From a virus: a DNA stretch of 35,815 nucleotides. This document shows, in pieces, positions 14,458 to 22,264 of the stretch. The stretch's first letter is position 1. Every line of letters begins with the position of its first letter. Location of the stretch: IMG/VR virus record IMGVR_UViG_3300044632_001245, positions 1-35,815 of that record; one strand, 5' to 3'. A program made the position numbers and the translations under genes. The notes under the pieces were generated by a model. The model made no database searches. It had not been told where the DNA came from and saw only the letters and a program-made list of their open reading frames with translations.

Positions 14458-16784
14458 GGTTGCGGGGTGCTGGCTGCGGTCGTGGCACGAATCTTGGCGG
14501 CAGCTTTGGCGTCTTCTAAAGCGAGCTTCTGGGCGGTCTGCGCGTCTTTCATTTGCAGGTCGGCTTGGTGCTTCTCGATTTTCATTTGAAGTTCGGCGCG
14601 GCGCTCCATGAGCCGTTGCTGGGCCTCGGGGCTCAACTGCTCGGACTCAGCGAGCTTCTTCTGCATCGCCTGATACTCGGCCATGAGGGCGGTCTGCTGG
14701 CGCTCGGCTTCGGCCTGCTGGGCTTTCTGCTGGTTCTCCTGCATCGCCTGCAACTCGTCGGCGAGCCGTTGGGCACTCGCGGTGAGTTGCTGGTGGCGCT
14801 GGCGCATGAGGGCGACTTGGTCTTTCCGCACAAGATCGCTGCCCAACTGGGCGAGGTGTTCGCCCAAATGCGGCAGGAACATTTGGAAGGCGCTCAATGC
14901 CTCCATCGGGTTGCTTGCCCCCTCGGCCACGGCGCGGTCGAGTTGATCCACCGCGTTGAGGTGGGTGGAGGCGTGGATGAAATGGTTTTCCCCAGGGCTC
15001 ACGGGGATCGGGCTTCCCGTGGACATCGTTGCGTTCTCCAAGACCGCGATCTTGAAATCCAATGGCGGGCGGAGCGTCGTCTGCGGGGAAGGAATGTAGC
15101 GGTCCACCACTTCCTGTCCGAAACGAGCCGCCACGCGGTCGCGCAGCAGGTTGATGCGCCCCATTTCATCGAGCGAGCCGAAGATCGACATGGTCTCGTC
15201 GATCGCTGCCATACGCATCGCGGGGCTTCCGTAGCCGATCGCCCGCACGGGCTCGACATGGATGACGCGATGAATCGCTTCCTCAGGCACCCCGCGTTTG
15301 AGGCAGCGTTTGCGGAACTCTACCGCTTCCTTGCCGCCTGGCTCGCGGGCGTTGTAATCACGGCGCGTGAGGCGGCGGAAGACCTCGGTGAGAAGCCGCT
15401 TCCACGGGTGGTAGAACAAATTGATCGAGGCGTTGGAGAGCACGGCCTCTTTCTGCAACTGCGCCTTCACCTCGTAGGCGGTGCGGGCTTGATTGCTGTC
15501 GCCCGTATTGGCGCGGGTCTGGTAGGCCCCCGTGTTGTTGCTCATCTGCATCGCCATGTCATTGATGACGGGGATGATGTTCTGCTGAAGGTTCGGGACG
15601 GCTTTGTCCACGATCTTCAAGCCAGGCGGGAACAGGGCGTAAGGGCCGTAGTAGGTGAGCGTCAGGTCATCGAGAGCGCGGGTGCTGCTGTCGCTCGGTT
15701 GCACGATGAGCGAGGAGGAGAGCAGCGCCCCATCCACCATGCCGCAACGCAGGCGGTTGAGCACTTGGATGTGCGGGTAGATTTTGAAGCCCAGCCCGCG
15801 GATGCCGTGGTAGGTGCCGTTGCCGACGCCGTAGGTGAATGTCACCCAGCATTGCGTCGGCGTGTCGAAGCGTTTTTCTTTTCGGTAAAGGAAGCTCTCC
15901 TTGATCGCGCCGACATCGGTGGGAAGCGGCTCTTGCAGGAAAATCAAATGCGAGACGCACCCACAAAATTCCTTCACCCACATATGAACGACCTTCACGA
16001 CCTTGCTCTTGGCAGTGCCGTAAAGGATGTCGTTGTTTTTTAGCTCTACCTCCAGTTTCTCCCAGTCCCCCAGGGAGGTCGTGGTGTCTTGGGCGCAAGC
16101 CCGCTTCAGGGCTTCTTTGACCGTGGCGACATCCCACCCCAGGGAGGCGGCGATCTCAGGGTCGCGGATAAATCCGTAAAGCTCGTCGGCGCGGTATTCG
16201 CGGTCCACTGTGGCGACCTCGATCTCGGCCTCGCTCGCCCGCGTGCCTCGGGGGATGCGAAATTCATTGAGCCCCGTTACGCGCCAACGCCAGTCGAGTT
16301 CGTCCTCGAAATACGAGACACCGACGCCGTGGCTCACGAAATAATCCGAGAGCCGCTGGTGGTTAAATTCAAACTCGCTCCATCCACGAAGGGTGCGGTG
16401 GAACTCCTCGCCGATGATTTCGCTCCACTCGGCGGCTTGCTCGGGGCTTCCGTAGGTGGTGCGAACGCGGGCGAGCATATCGACCGAGTTGGTCAGGTCG
16501 TAGTAGCCTGCGAGGGCTTGATCCTTGAGCGCGGCGGCTTCGCCGAAATCCAGATTCGTGCGCTCGCCTTGCCCGACCTCTTTCAGATCGTTGGCGTTGA
16601 AGGGGGGCGCTCCGTTGAACATCCCGTCGATGAGAGCGCGGTTGCGGCTGCTGCCTTCGTCGGCTTTTTTTAGCGAGAGGTAAATCGAGCGGGCGGCGTC
16701 CACATCGCCCACGCGGGCGCAAGGGACTTCGCCGGTCACGGGGTCAAGCCCCTTCAGTTCAAGCGGAGAGTGGTTCAGGTTCAT
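14454..16784 (-). CDS. Portal protein, 776 aa
   Basis: A large protein with the general look of podoviral head-tail connectors: a helical N-terminus with NRALIDGMFNGAPPFNANDL, a mixed core with YFVSHGVGVSYFEDELDWRW, conserved-looking MVDGALLSSSLIVQPSD and QNIIPVINDMAMQMSNNTGA segments, and a long C-terminal helical, glutamine/alanine-rich tail (about 640-776) that could form the barrel or coiled coil. ATG 16784 (MNLNHS) was chosen because the longer frame from 16841 would overlap the upstream gene by 83 nt and has an unlikely basic start. The overlap with the upstream gene is 26 nt. Order before the scaffold and capsid genes fits portal. Confidence 0.85.
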   Translation of the reverse strand: MNLNHSPLELKGLDPVTGEVPCARVGDVDAARSIYLSLKKADEGSSRNRALIDGMFNGAPPFNANDLKEVGQGERTNLDFGEAAALKDQALAGYYDLTNSVDMLARVRTTYGSPEQAAEWSEIIGEEFHRTLRGWSEFEFNHQRLSDYFVSHGVGVSYFEDELDWRWRVTGLNEFRIPRGTRASEAEIEVATVDREYRADELYGFIRDPEIAASLGWDVATVKEALKRACAQDTTTSLGDWEKLEVELKNNDILYGTAKSKVVKVVHMWVKEFCGCVSHLIFLQEPLPTDVGAIKESFLYRKEKRFDTPTQCWVTFTYGVGNGTYHGIRGLGFKIYPHIQVLNRLRCGMVDGALLSSSLIVQPSDSSTRALDDLTLTYYGPYALFPPGLKIVDKAVPNLQQNIIPVINDMAMQMSNNTGAYQTRANTGDSNQARTAYEVKAQLQKEAVLSNASINLFYHPWKRLLTEVFRRLTRRDYNAREPGGKEAVEFRKRCLKRGVPEEAIHRVIHVEPVRAIGYGSPAMRMAAIDETMSIFGSLDEMGRINLLRDRVAARFGQEVVDRYIPSPQTTLRPPLDFKIAVLENATMSTGSPIPVSPGENHFIHASTHLNAVDQLDRAVAEGASNPMEALSAFQMFLPHLGEHLAQLGSDLVRKDQVALMRQRHQQLTASAQRLADELQAMQENQQKAQQAEAERQQTALMAEYQAMQKKLAESEQLSPEAQQRLMERRAELQMKIEKHQADLQMKDAQTAQKLALEDAKAAAKIRATTAASTPQP

Positions 16785-17526
16785 CGGTCTTTTTCTTTGC
16801 CGGTTTGGGCTTGGGGTTGAGGATTTCGAGCACCGAGCCATCGGCGACTCCGGCGATCACGGCGGTCTGCGGGGCGATCGGTTCGGCGTTCACGCCAGGG
16901 GCTTCTTTGAAGAAATACTTACCATCCGCGCCGCCGCGGTATTCGGAGGTGCCCGCTTGGTTTTGGATCAGCTTCGAGACCGCCGACTCACGGCGCATCT
17001 CGAATCGCATCTGCACATTCCACGGCGTCGCCTTCGGGCCGTAGCCGAGACGCCGCACGAGGGCCGAGCGGTGGTAAAGGTCGGGCGGGTAGATCGAAGA
17101 GGCGATGAGCCGCGGGGGTTCCTGCCGCATCTTCCCTGTGGCAGGGTCGCGCTCCACGCTCGGCTCGGTGGCTCCGAGGAAAGGCATCTTCGCGGCGAAA
17201 TACTCCTTCGCGATTTCCGTCAGCCACGAGGGCCGCAGCGGGCAACAGGTCTCATCGAACCAATACCACGGGTCGGTGCATCCCACGAGGTCGAGGTAGT
17301 GCGTGGTGTCGTGAAAGAGCTTGTTGCGCGAGGTGTAGGTCTGGTCGCCTGTGAAAATGTCCGCATTCGCAAAAGCTCCCTTCAAAATGTTGAGCGCCTT
17401 TTCGATCTCGGCCACATCGCGGTTCCCGCCGACCAGCAGGACATCGTGCATCGCCACGCCCCCTAGGGAGAAAAGGTGCTGATACAGAGGAAGGGCTTTT
17501 TGCGAGAACGGAATGACAAGCAGCAT
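16759..17526 (-). CDS. Glycosyltransferase-like (GT-A fold) protein, 255 aa
   Basis: The first 110 residues look like a nucleotide-diphospho-sugar transferase: a hydrophobic start LLVIPFSQKA, LLVGGNRDVAEIEKAL, and a metal-site-like WYWFDETCCPLRPSWL at about residues 87-102, where D91-E-T stands where DxD is expected. A SxYPPDLYHRSALV segment follows. The C-terminal 40 residues are proline/lysine-rich. Some phages carry such genes near the portal, possibly to modify a virion or host component. The DxD is incomplete, so catalysis is unproven. It is the first gene after the promoter-like element at 17546-17574, and its end overlaps the portal. Confidence 0.6.
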   Translation of the reverse strand: MLLVIPFSQKALPLYQHLFSLGGVAMHDVLLVGGNRDVAEIEKALNILKGAFANADIFTGDQTYTSRNKLFHDTTHYLDLVGCTDPWYWFDETCCPLRPSWLTEIAKEYFAAKMPFLGATEPSVERDPATGKMRQEPPRLIASSIYPPDLYHRSALVRRLGYGPKATPWNVQMRFEMRRESAVSKLIQNQAGTSEYRGGADGKYFFKEAPGVNAEPIAPQTAVIAGVADGSVLEILNPKPKPAKKKTDEPEPLSA

Positions 17527-17545
17527 GGGTTATTATTCTACAAGG

Positions 17546-17574
17546 TTATTAACAACCGGCAACCAATTTTTCAA
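17546..17574 (-). promoter_or_regulatory. Promoter-like element upstream of portal operon
   Basis: On the minus strand TTGAAA (17574-17569), a 17-nt spacer and TAATAA (17551-17546) precede a short leader that repeats AATAATAACCC just before ATG 17526. The -10-like hexamer overlaps the stop of the preceding peptidase gene. It matches the recurring late element. Confidence 0.6.
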
Positions 17575-17836
17575 AAACTTTGTCGGCATTTTCGTGGGCG
17601 TCTTCGATCTCCTCCACCGTGGGCTCGTCGAGATCGGGCTGGCAGGCGTGGGTTACTTCATGCCGGAGAGTGGCTTTCATATTGAACTGCGGGTTCAGGT
17701 AGATCGTCCGTTGGGCGTAGTCACAGAGCCCGTGAAGGGAAGACCAGTGCCCATCTTTTTTAATCGGCGCAAGGCGCTTGATTTCGATTTTCCACCACTT
17801 GCCACGGATTCGGACCCTGCCAGAGGTTTTTTTCAC
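17549..17836 (-). CDS. Small HExxH metallopeptidase-like protein, 95 aa
   Basis: A 95-residue protein with LRHEVTHACQPDL: H59-E60-x2-H63 is the zinc-peptidase signature, and a glutamate-rich EPTVEEIEDAHENAD follows, giving a third ligand candidate near E75-E78. A GLCDYAQRTIYLNP strand precedes the helix, as in small single-domain peptidases of the SprT/ImmA type. The start codon is GTG at 17836, overlapping the TGA of the upstream gene (GTGA). The target is unknown; it might act on a repressor or in capsid maturation, but the sequence does not decide. Confidence 0.72.
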   Translation of the reverse strand: MKKTSGRVRIRGKWWKIEIKRLAPIKKDGHWSSLHGLCDYAQRTIYLNPQFNMKATLRHEVTHACQPDLDEPTVEEIEDAHENADKVFEKLVAGC

Positions 17837-18255
17837 ACTGCGAGAATCTTCCTGGTCGTGCTTCCCTTGGGAGTGCTAATTGCTCCACTGGCCCATTCGA
17901 CGCGCGCGCCTGAAATCACGACCCCCGTTTGGGCGCTGTCATACCGGCGCACTTTTGTCCCCACAGGGAAAGGCCAGCGCCCCGGCTTGCTTTTCGCCGG
18001 AGCAGCATCCGAGGTTTTGCGGGCGGCGATCGAATAACAGGGGATCGAAACGACCTTGCCTTCGAGGGCGTCCCAAACCGCAAATTTATCCATCAAAACA
18101 TCTTTGGCCTTGATCGCCGATCGGAGGTTTTCGTTCACTCGGGACTCCGAGCATCCGAGCTTTTCGGCGACTTGGGCGCGGGTCAACCACCCTTCGGGGA
18201 TGGGCTTCACGCTTTTGGCTTTGTGTTTAACGACGAGGGCTTTCCAAGGATTCAT
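17833..18255 (-). CDS. Helix-turn-helix protein with C-terminal beta domain, 140 aa
   Basis: From ATG 18255 (MNPWKALV) the protein carries a helix-turn-helix at about residues 22-45 (GWLTRAQVAEKLGCSESRVN) followed by an AIKAKDVLMDKFAVWDALEG segment. A small basic beta domain from about residue 97 (FPVGTKVRRYDSAQTGVVIS) resembles an SH3/KOW-type barrel. It may be a transcription factor. A small terminase subunit is an alternative, since no other candidate is visible and such subunits use HTH domains, though the large subunit lies 11 kb away. The earlier ATG at 18291 would overlap the metallophosphoesterase gene and is less likely. The leader is TAACCCAACAATCT. Confidence 0.7.
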   Translation of the reverse strand: MNPWKALVVKHKAKSVKPIPEGWLTRAQVAEKLGCSESRVNENLRSAIKAKDVLMDKFAVWDALEGKVVSIPCYSIAARKTSDAAPAKSKPGRWPFPVGTKVRRYDSAQTGVVISGARVEWASGAISTPKGSTTRKILAV

Positions 18256-18266
18256 AGATTGTTGGG

Positions 18267-19301
18267 TTAATCTTCTAAAAAGATGGGCCAAGTGCCCGTG
18301 CGTCCGCGCTTCGCATTGAAAAGAAAGAGCGTTTGCTGGGGCGGTTCATAGGGCGCTTTGATGGCGATGGAGTAGGCGTTGTGGCCGATGAGACTCCCGT
18401 TCGATACCCACTTCGGATTTTGTTGGCTTTGATGCCAATGCCCGAAAATATCGAGGTCGGCCACGCGGCCCTTGTTCCAGTTCGCAATCGCCTTTTCTAC
18501 GGGTATGGTCAAACCGCCCACGCCCCCCATAAACTTCAGTCCATCACCATGATGCAGACGAAATGTTTTACCATAAACATCGAGGTAGGTGTGATACGAT
18601 TCCCCGATCACCCATGTCACCTTGTCGGTGATCTCTTGCTCCAGAATCTTATACAGCAGCCACTCGTAGGAGTTCTTCCAACTCGTCCCATGGCGGGGCT
18701 TGACTGTGGTGCGCCCGTGGTTGCCCACCGAGCAGGGAATGATGATGTGGTCAAAGCCTCCCTCTTTGCGGAAGGTGTTGATGAATTTCGCCACGCGCTC
18801 TTTGAGCCACAGAACAGTCTGCGTGGGAGTAAGTTCGTTTTCCTCCCGCAATTCCTCGTGAATGAAGCCGGACATTAAATCGCCCAACAGCGCGAGAACG
18901 CAGATCGGGATGTCGCAGCCGCCGCGCTGGATTTCGAGGAGTCGGATCGCCGACTTGGCAAACCGCTCGATGCGTTGATCGGCCACCTCCAAGTTAAAGG
19001 TGTTGAGGTGCGAGACCGTGCGGGGATCGACCGATTCCTCGCAGTGCCAATCGCTCGCTACGACAACCGCGGCGGATTCCGTGGAGGATTTGCCTTTGCG
19101 CTCGATGGCGTAGGTGCGGTTGCTTGCGGGCGACTCCTTCAGCAGGGACGCGACATCCATGCTGGCGCTCAACTCTTCGATCGCCTGCTGGTAGCTTGCG
19201 ATTTGTTTCTTCAGGTCGTCCACCTCGGAGCGGTGGGCGCGAGTCGTGGAGGAGCGTTCGATCTCCTGCCACACATTGTTGGCTGCGGGTTTTTTTGGCA
19301 T
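18267..19301 (-). CDS. Calcineurin-like metallophosphoesterase, 344 aa
   Basis: All five metal-binding motifs are visible: D84-x-H86 (ASDWHCEE), G-D141 (LLGDLMSG), G-N194-H195 (SVGNHGR), H251 (LHHGDG) and G-H288-x-H290 (FGHWHQS). The first 75 residues are a helical extension with a coiled-coil part. The fold uses two metals to hydrolyse phosphoesters, and phage members may act on nucleic acids or nucleotides. The gene sits between the endolysin and the HTH gene in the late operon, an unusual place for a replication enzyme, so a role in packaging, DNA clearance or protection is possible. Strong as to fold; substrate unknown. Confidence 0.85.
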   Translation of the reverse strand: MPKKPAANNVWQEIERSSTTRAHRSEVDDLKKQIASYQQAIEELSASMDVASLLKESPASNRTYAIERKGKSSTESAAVVVASDWHCEESVDPRTVSHLNTFNLEVADQRIERFAKSAIRLLEIQRGGCDIPICVLALLGDLMSGFIHEELREENELTPTQTVLWLKERVAKFINTFRKEGGFDHIIIPCSVGNHGRTTVKPRHGTSWKNSYEWLLYKILEQEITDKVTWVIGESYHTYLDVYGKTFRLHHGDGLKFMGGVGGLTIPVEKAIANWNKGRVADLDIFGHWHQSQQNPKWVSNGSLIGHNAYSIAIKAPYEPPQQTLFLFNAKRGRTGTWPIFLED

Positions 19302-19305
19302 AAAT

Positions 19306-19890
19306 TCAAGCCCTAGGGCGGGTCGCCTCGAAGTGCATGGCGTCGTAGCCCCAGAAGGCTCCGGCGCTCTGCCAGCCTTCGCGGGCGAAAGCCTCCATGA
19401 TCTCCAGGGGCATATCGGCCTTCAGCGGCCAGGTGTCTCGAAAAGTGTTGTCGTCGGCGTCGAGGTCGATTGCCGCCCCCCAAGCATGGACAGAAAACGA
19501 GTTTCCGCCGCGTTTTTGTCGAAAGTTGAAGATACCGCCATAGTCTTCGGCCTCTTCCATCACCTCGCGATCTTTGCCGTGCAGGCTCCCGATCGCTTGG
19601 AGAACCCGTGTCAGGGAGGGCGCGACCTTCAAATGGCAGCGGGATTTTTTGACGAGCTTCCCGCCGTAATACATGGGGAATGGAAACTCGATCGTGACAA
19701 GGTTCGATTCATCCCCAGGTTCGCCATAGAACTCACGGAGCGCCGCTTGCGTGGAGTGCGGCCATGGGTTCGGGCTCGGCATCAGCGAGCGCAGATGCTC
19801 GCGGCAACGGGCCTGGGACTTGGGGCCCCAGAACCCGTCCGGCACCACGCCGATCCGGCGCTGCATCCGTTGGATTTGCTCGGTTGTCAA
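19306..19890 (-). CDS. Endolysin, M15-type D,D/L,D-peptidase with N-terminal binding segment
   Basis: A 194-residue protein. The catalytic part contains NSFSVHAWGAAIDLDADDN (H135, D142) and GYDAMHFEAT (H186), the zinc ligands of the M15 peptidase family that cuts peptidoglycan cross-bridges. The N-terminal 35 residues (QRRIGVVPDGFWGPKSQA) resemble a short peptidoglycan-binding repeat. It directly follows the holin-like gene by one base and ends the lysis cassette. The reading frame opens with TTG at 19890; ATG at 19866 is an alternative start but would cut the binding segment. No signal peptide is seen, so release needs a holin. Confidence 0.85.
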   Translation of the reverse strand: MTTEQIQRMQRRIGVVPDGFWGPKSQARCREHLRSLMPSPNPWPHSTQAALREFYGEPGDESNLVTIEFPFPMYYGGKLVKKSRCHLKVAPSLTRVLQAIGSLHGKDREVMEEAEDYGGIFNFRQKRGGNSFSVHAWGAAIDLDADDNTFRDTWPLKADMPLEIMEAFAREGWQSAGAFWGYDAMHFEATRPRA

Positions 19891-19891
19891 A

Positions 19892-20068
19892 TCACTTCTT
19901 TTCTTTGCGAACGATGTTGATGAGGCCGACCAAAGAGAGGCCCGCCATCACGATTTGGTTCTGAAGCTCGGGCTCCAGCTTGAGCCCCAGGGCGGTGCCC
20001 ACGAGGATCAGCCCGCGCCAGGTGGAATTTTCACTAAGCCGTTCGATGAGGATGTTTACGATTTTCAT
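19892..20068 (-). CDS. Holin-like small membrane protein, 58 aa
   Basis: A 58-residue protein starting MKIVNILIERLSENSTWRGL. Two hydrophobic stretches (about residues 18-28 and 37-51) are separated by LEPELQNQ, and the end is basic (RKEKK). Small proteins with STWRG followed by two such helices are common phage holins. The start overlaps the lipoprotein stop (ATGA), and the gene immediately precedes the endolysin. A much longer frame beginning at 20269 exists, but it overlaps the lipoprotein gene and lacks plausible composition. Confidence 0.75.
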   Translation of the reverse strand: MKIVNILIERLSENSTWRGLILVGTALGLKLEPELQNQIVMAGLSLVGLINIVRKEKK

Positions 20069-20289
20069 TTGTCTTTTAACAGTTTGGGTTGCGTTAAGCC
20101 GAATTGCTCCCAGGCAAATTGCATGGAATCGCTCGGCGGTCGTTCGGGGGAGGATTTGGGTTCGTAGGAAACTTTGACGCTGAGTTTGAGGTTGCCTAAT
20201 TCTCCCACGCGATCGCCGATCGGAGGGATAGGGACGCTGACACAGCCGGTAAAAACTAATGTGATACAAAATAGTAGGACTTTACTCAT
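20065..20289 (-). CDS. Small lipoprotein, candidate outer-membrane spanin
   Basis: A 74-residue protein with a typical lipoprotein signal: MSK, a hydrophobic LLFCITLVF, then TGC, with C16 as the lipidated residue. The mature part begins with prolines (VSVPIPPIGD) and is short and polar. Outer-membrane spanins (Rz1 type) are small proline-rich lipoproteins coded next to or inside an inner-membrane partner. Here the preceding gene has the right topology and overlaps by ATGA. A link to envelope disruption in a Gram-negative-type host is inferred. Confidence 0.68.
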   Translation of the reverse strand: MSKVLLFCITLVFTGCVSVPIPPIGDRVGELGNLKLSVKVSYEPKSSPERPPSDSMQFAWEQFGLTQPKLLKDK

Positions 20290-20528
20290 TTGCGTTCGAG
20301 AGCGCGGATGCGGTTTTCGTGGTCGTTAAGCAGGTTGTCGTGCCGTGCGTCAGTGACCGCGTTTTGTTCCATGCGGATCAGGACGGCTTCGATTTTCTCG
20401 ATGCGGGTATTTGCGGCGACGAACTCCTCCTTGGTCACGAATTTCGTGCCGAGGAGGGCCACGGCGAGGAGGGCGACCGTCGTGGCGATTTTGAGGACGA
20501 GGTCGAAATGTTTTCCGAGGTCGCTCAT
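20286..20528 (-). CDS. Single-helix membrane protein with coiled coil, candidate inner-membrane spanin
   Basis: An 80-residue protein with one hydrophobic segment at about residues 11-29 (VLKIATTVALLAVALLG), followed by a charged heptad-like helix to the end (TRIEKIEAVLIRMEQN ... ENRIRALERK). This is the layout of Rz-type inner-membrane spanins, though it is also shared with XhlA-like lysis helpers. It overlaps both neighbours by 4 nt and is followed by the lipoprotein, which supports a two-component spanin pair. The exact role is unproven. Confidence 0.65.
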   Translation of the reverse strand: MSDLGKHFDLVLKIATTVALLAVALLGTKFVTKEEFVAANTRIEKIEAVLIRMEQNAVTDARHDNLLNDHENRIRALERK

Positions 20529-20731
20529 TGCTGTTCTTCTTTCAAGCCCAAGCGGGCGACTTCAGCGCGGCACTCTTCCTCAGTTTCGCAGACAACCATG
20601 GTGTGCGGGGAGGAGGTGCGCCCGCTGCACTGCATTGGGGGCAACACTAGGGTAAGCGCGGATTCGTCGTAGATAAACCACCACTGCTCCGGCGCAGTCT
20701 CGACTTCGTTGGGCTGTTTGATGATTTGCAT
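20525..20731 (-). CDS. Small conserved-looking phage protein, 68 aa
   Basis: A 68-residue protein starting MQIIKQPNEVETAPEQWWFI, with a WWFIYDESALTLVLPP strand pair and a C-terminal helix ETEEECRAEVARLG. Two cysteines (C35, C48) may be structural. It opens the lysis cassette, overlapping the next start by ATGA, and lies one base after the leucine-rich-repeat gene. Function unknown. Placement suggests lysis or fibre accessory, but nothing more can be said. Confidence 0.7.
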   Translation of the reverse strand: MQIIKQPNEVETAPEQWWFIYDESALTLVLPPMQCSGRTSSPHTMVVCETEEECRAEVARLGLKEEQQ

Positions 20732-20732
20732 A

Positions 20733-21941
20733 TTAGTTAGTCGTCACTGTCCAACCTCGGCTTTGCAGGGTGGCTTTGTCGGTGATTCCTTGACCTGTCG
20801 GGGCTGCATTGCCTGTGCCGCCAAGGTTAAGAACGCGCGTCCCTGCCGAGCGCCCTGCGGCGACGAATGCGGCGAGGATGGCGTTCACGGCAGAAGCGGT
20901 GAGTTGGTTATCGTTTGCCCAAAAATCTCCGAGCGTCGCGGATACCGTCCCGCCTGCGAAGCCTGTGAGTTTGGTTGTGCCTCTCTGACCATTTGCGCGG
21001 AATACGCCAAGGGCGGTGTTGGAAGAAAGATTCGGGATGTTTCCAGTGTGAAAATTCCCACTGCACCAGAAATTCGTCAGCGTCGGGCGCACACTTAAAC
21101 TCTGTATAGGGCCAGTAGCGTCATTGTTGGAATACGCAAGGCTAGTGCAAAAAGGGTGATCCGTGAGGAGCGGCGGAGTCCCTGTGAAGCGTGTCGATTT
21201 GTTCTGACCTACATTTATGGAAACAATCTTCGAGCTTGCTCCAGTGGGGAGAATAGGGAATGCGCCGGACAGTAGGTTGGAGTGGATAGATAAAGTCGCG
21301 AGATTCGTCAGCGCGGAGAGATTCAGATTGCTGCCCGTCAATGAGGAGTTGTTGATATTGACTGTGGCCAGAGTTGTAATAGCCGAGAGGTCTGGGAATG
21401 CTCCTGTCCAATTTATGTATTGATTGCTTACGCTGCCCGAAAAATTCAGCGTGCGCAGCCCCGGCTTGTTGGAGAGAGTCTCAAATCCGACTTGATTGAG
21501 TTCGTTGTTGCTTAAATTTATCTCAATCAGATTTGTAAGCGCGCCGTAGCCTTGGAACTTGGTGATGCCGTTACCCGCACAAGTGATACTGGTGAGGTTC
21601 GGGAATGACGAAACATCTATCGTGCCGCCCAACTTAGGAGAGCTTGTGCCGCAAACGATGCTGGTGACGCTGGCGGGCGAGGAAAGCGAAAGAGTCGGCG
21701 TGCCGGAGGAGACATTGTGATTGGTCGTGGCGTTGCTAGTGAGGGCCGTGGATGTATTGCCGAGGAGGAGGTTTACGGCCCCCGTAAAAACGGCACGGAA
21801 GCCAGTGATCGCGCTAGACACACTAGAGGCGAAAGTCCACAACTCTTCCTTGGCCGCAGACCATACAAGCGTCGTGCCCCGATACACTGCCATGACATCG
21901 GTAGTGCCTTTTTCGATTCTTTTCGCCTGATTAAGAATCAT
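20733..21941 (-). CDS. Leucine-rich-repeat fibre/adhesin protein, 402 aa
   Basis: A 402-residue protein. The N-terminal 40 residues (VMAVYRGTTLVWSAAK) resemble a virion-attachment start. From about residue 105 to 345 the sequence shows irregular leucine-rich repeats such as LTNLIEINLSNNELNQ, GLRTLNFSGS and LTNLATLSIHSNLLSG, with asparagine ladders. The end (TGQGITDKATLQSRGWTVTT) resembles the closing segment of bacterial surface LRR proteins. LRR solenoids bind proteins or glycans, so the gene is a good candidate for receptor binding. It is the last gene of the fibre cluster, overlapping its upstream neighbour by ATGA, and precedes the lysis genes. Confidence 0.8.
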   Translation of the reverse strand: MILNQAKRIEKGTTDVMAVYRGTTLVWSAAKEELWTFASSVSSAITGFRAVFTGAVNLLLGNTSTALTSNATTNHNVSSGTPTLSLSSPASVTSIVCGTSSPKLGGTIDVSSFPNLTSITCAGNGITKFQGYGALTNLIEINLSNNELNQVGFETLSNKPGLRTLNFSGSVSNQYINWTGAFPDLSAITTLATVNINNSSLTGSNLNLSALTNLATLSIHSNLLSGAFPILPTGASSKIVSINVGQNKSTRFTGTPPLLTDHPFCTSLAYSNNDATGPIQSLSVRPTLTNFWCSGNFHTGNIPNLSSNTALGVFRANGQRGTTKLTGFAGGTVSATLGDFWANDNQLTASAVNAILAAFVAAGRSAGTRVLNLGGTGNAAPTGQGITDKATLQSRGWTVTTN

Positions 21942-22264
21942 ATCAAGATATAAATTGTGTTGTTATCTTTGGTCGGTAGGGCTGTGTAGGCGGCTTCAGT
22001 CATGACGGAGATGGTGGATGCGCCACCGCCGTTGGCTACTGCGCCAATATCGGCAGGCGACAAAGCATCCGCGCCACCTGTGGCGTGGGTCGATTTGTGG
22101 GATGTGCTGGCCGCAATCTGCACGACTGCGCCGGAGCCAGGGTGTTTGCCAAAAATTTTCTTGTCAGCATAGTTGACCGCCAACTCGCCGACGGCCATGG
22201 CAGAGGCCGTGGGGAGTTGCCCCACGACCTCGCTTTTTAGCAGTGATACTCTACTATAACCCAT
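21938..22264 (-). CDS. Small fibre-type protein, 108 aa
   Basis: A 108-residue protein whose start (GELAVNYADKKIFGKHPGSG, with VVQIA) is a common virion-attachment module of fibre proteins. A STHATGGADALSPADIGA segment and the end AAYTALPTKDNNTIYIL follow, both frequent in short phage fibre or baseplate proteins. The ATG overlaps the upstream stop by one base (TGATG). It may form a trimer with, or serve as adaptor for, the larger neighbours. Confidence 0.75.
   Translation of the reverse strand: MGYSRVSLLKSEVVGQLPTASAMAVGELAVNYADKKIFGKHPGSGAVVQIAASTSHKSTHATGGADALSPADIGAVANGGGASTISVMTEAAYTALPTKDNNTIYILI

Noticed and set aside
13607-14488. 293-codon minus-strand frame across three small head genes
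   Set aside because: The three small genes have recognised features (zinc ribbon, HNH) and perfectly fitting stop/start junctions; the long frame is rich in R, P, G and H like a shifted-frame artefact.
14553-16043. 496-codon open frame on the plus strand opposite the portal gene
   Set aside because: It mirrors codon structure of the GC-rich portal gene, has no leader or neighbours in its direction, and its composition (H, V, G, L, R rich) is that of an antisense shadow.
19892-20269. Longer 125-residue version of the holin-like protein
   Set aside because: Its first 67 codons run out of frame through the lipoprotein gene. The internal ATG at 20068 gives a normal holin size and an ATGA junction.
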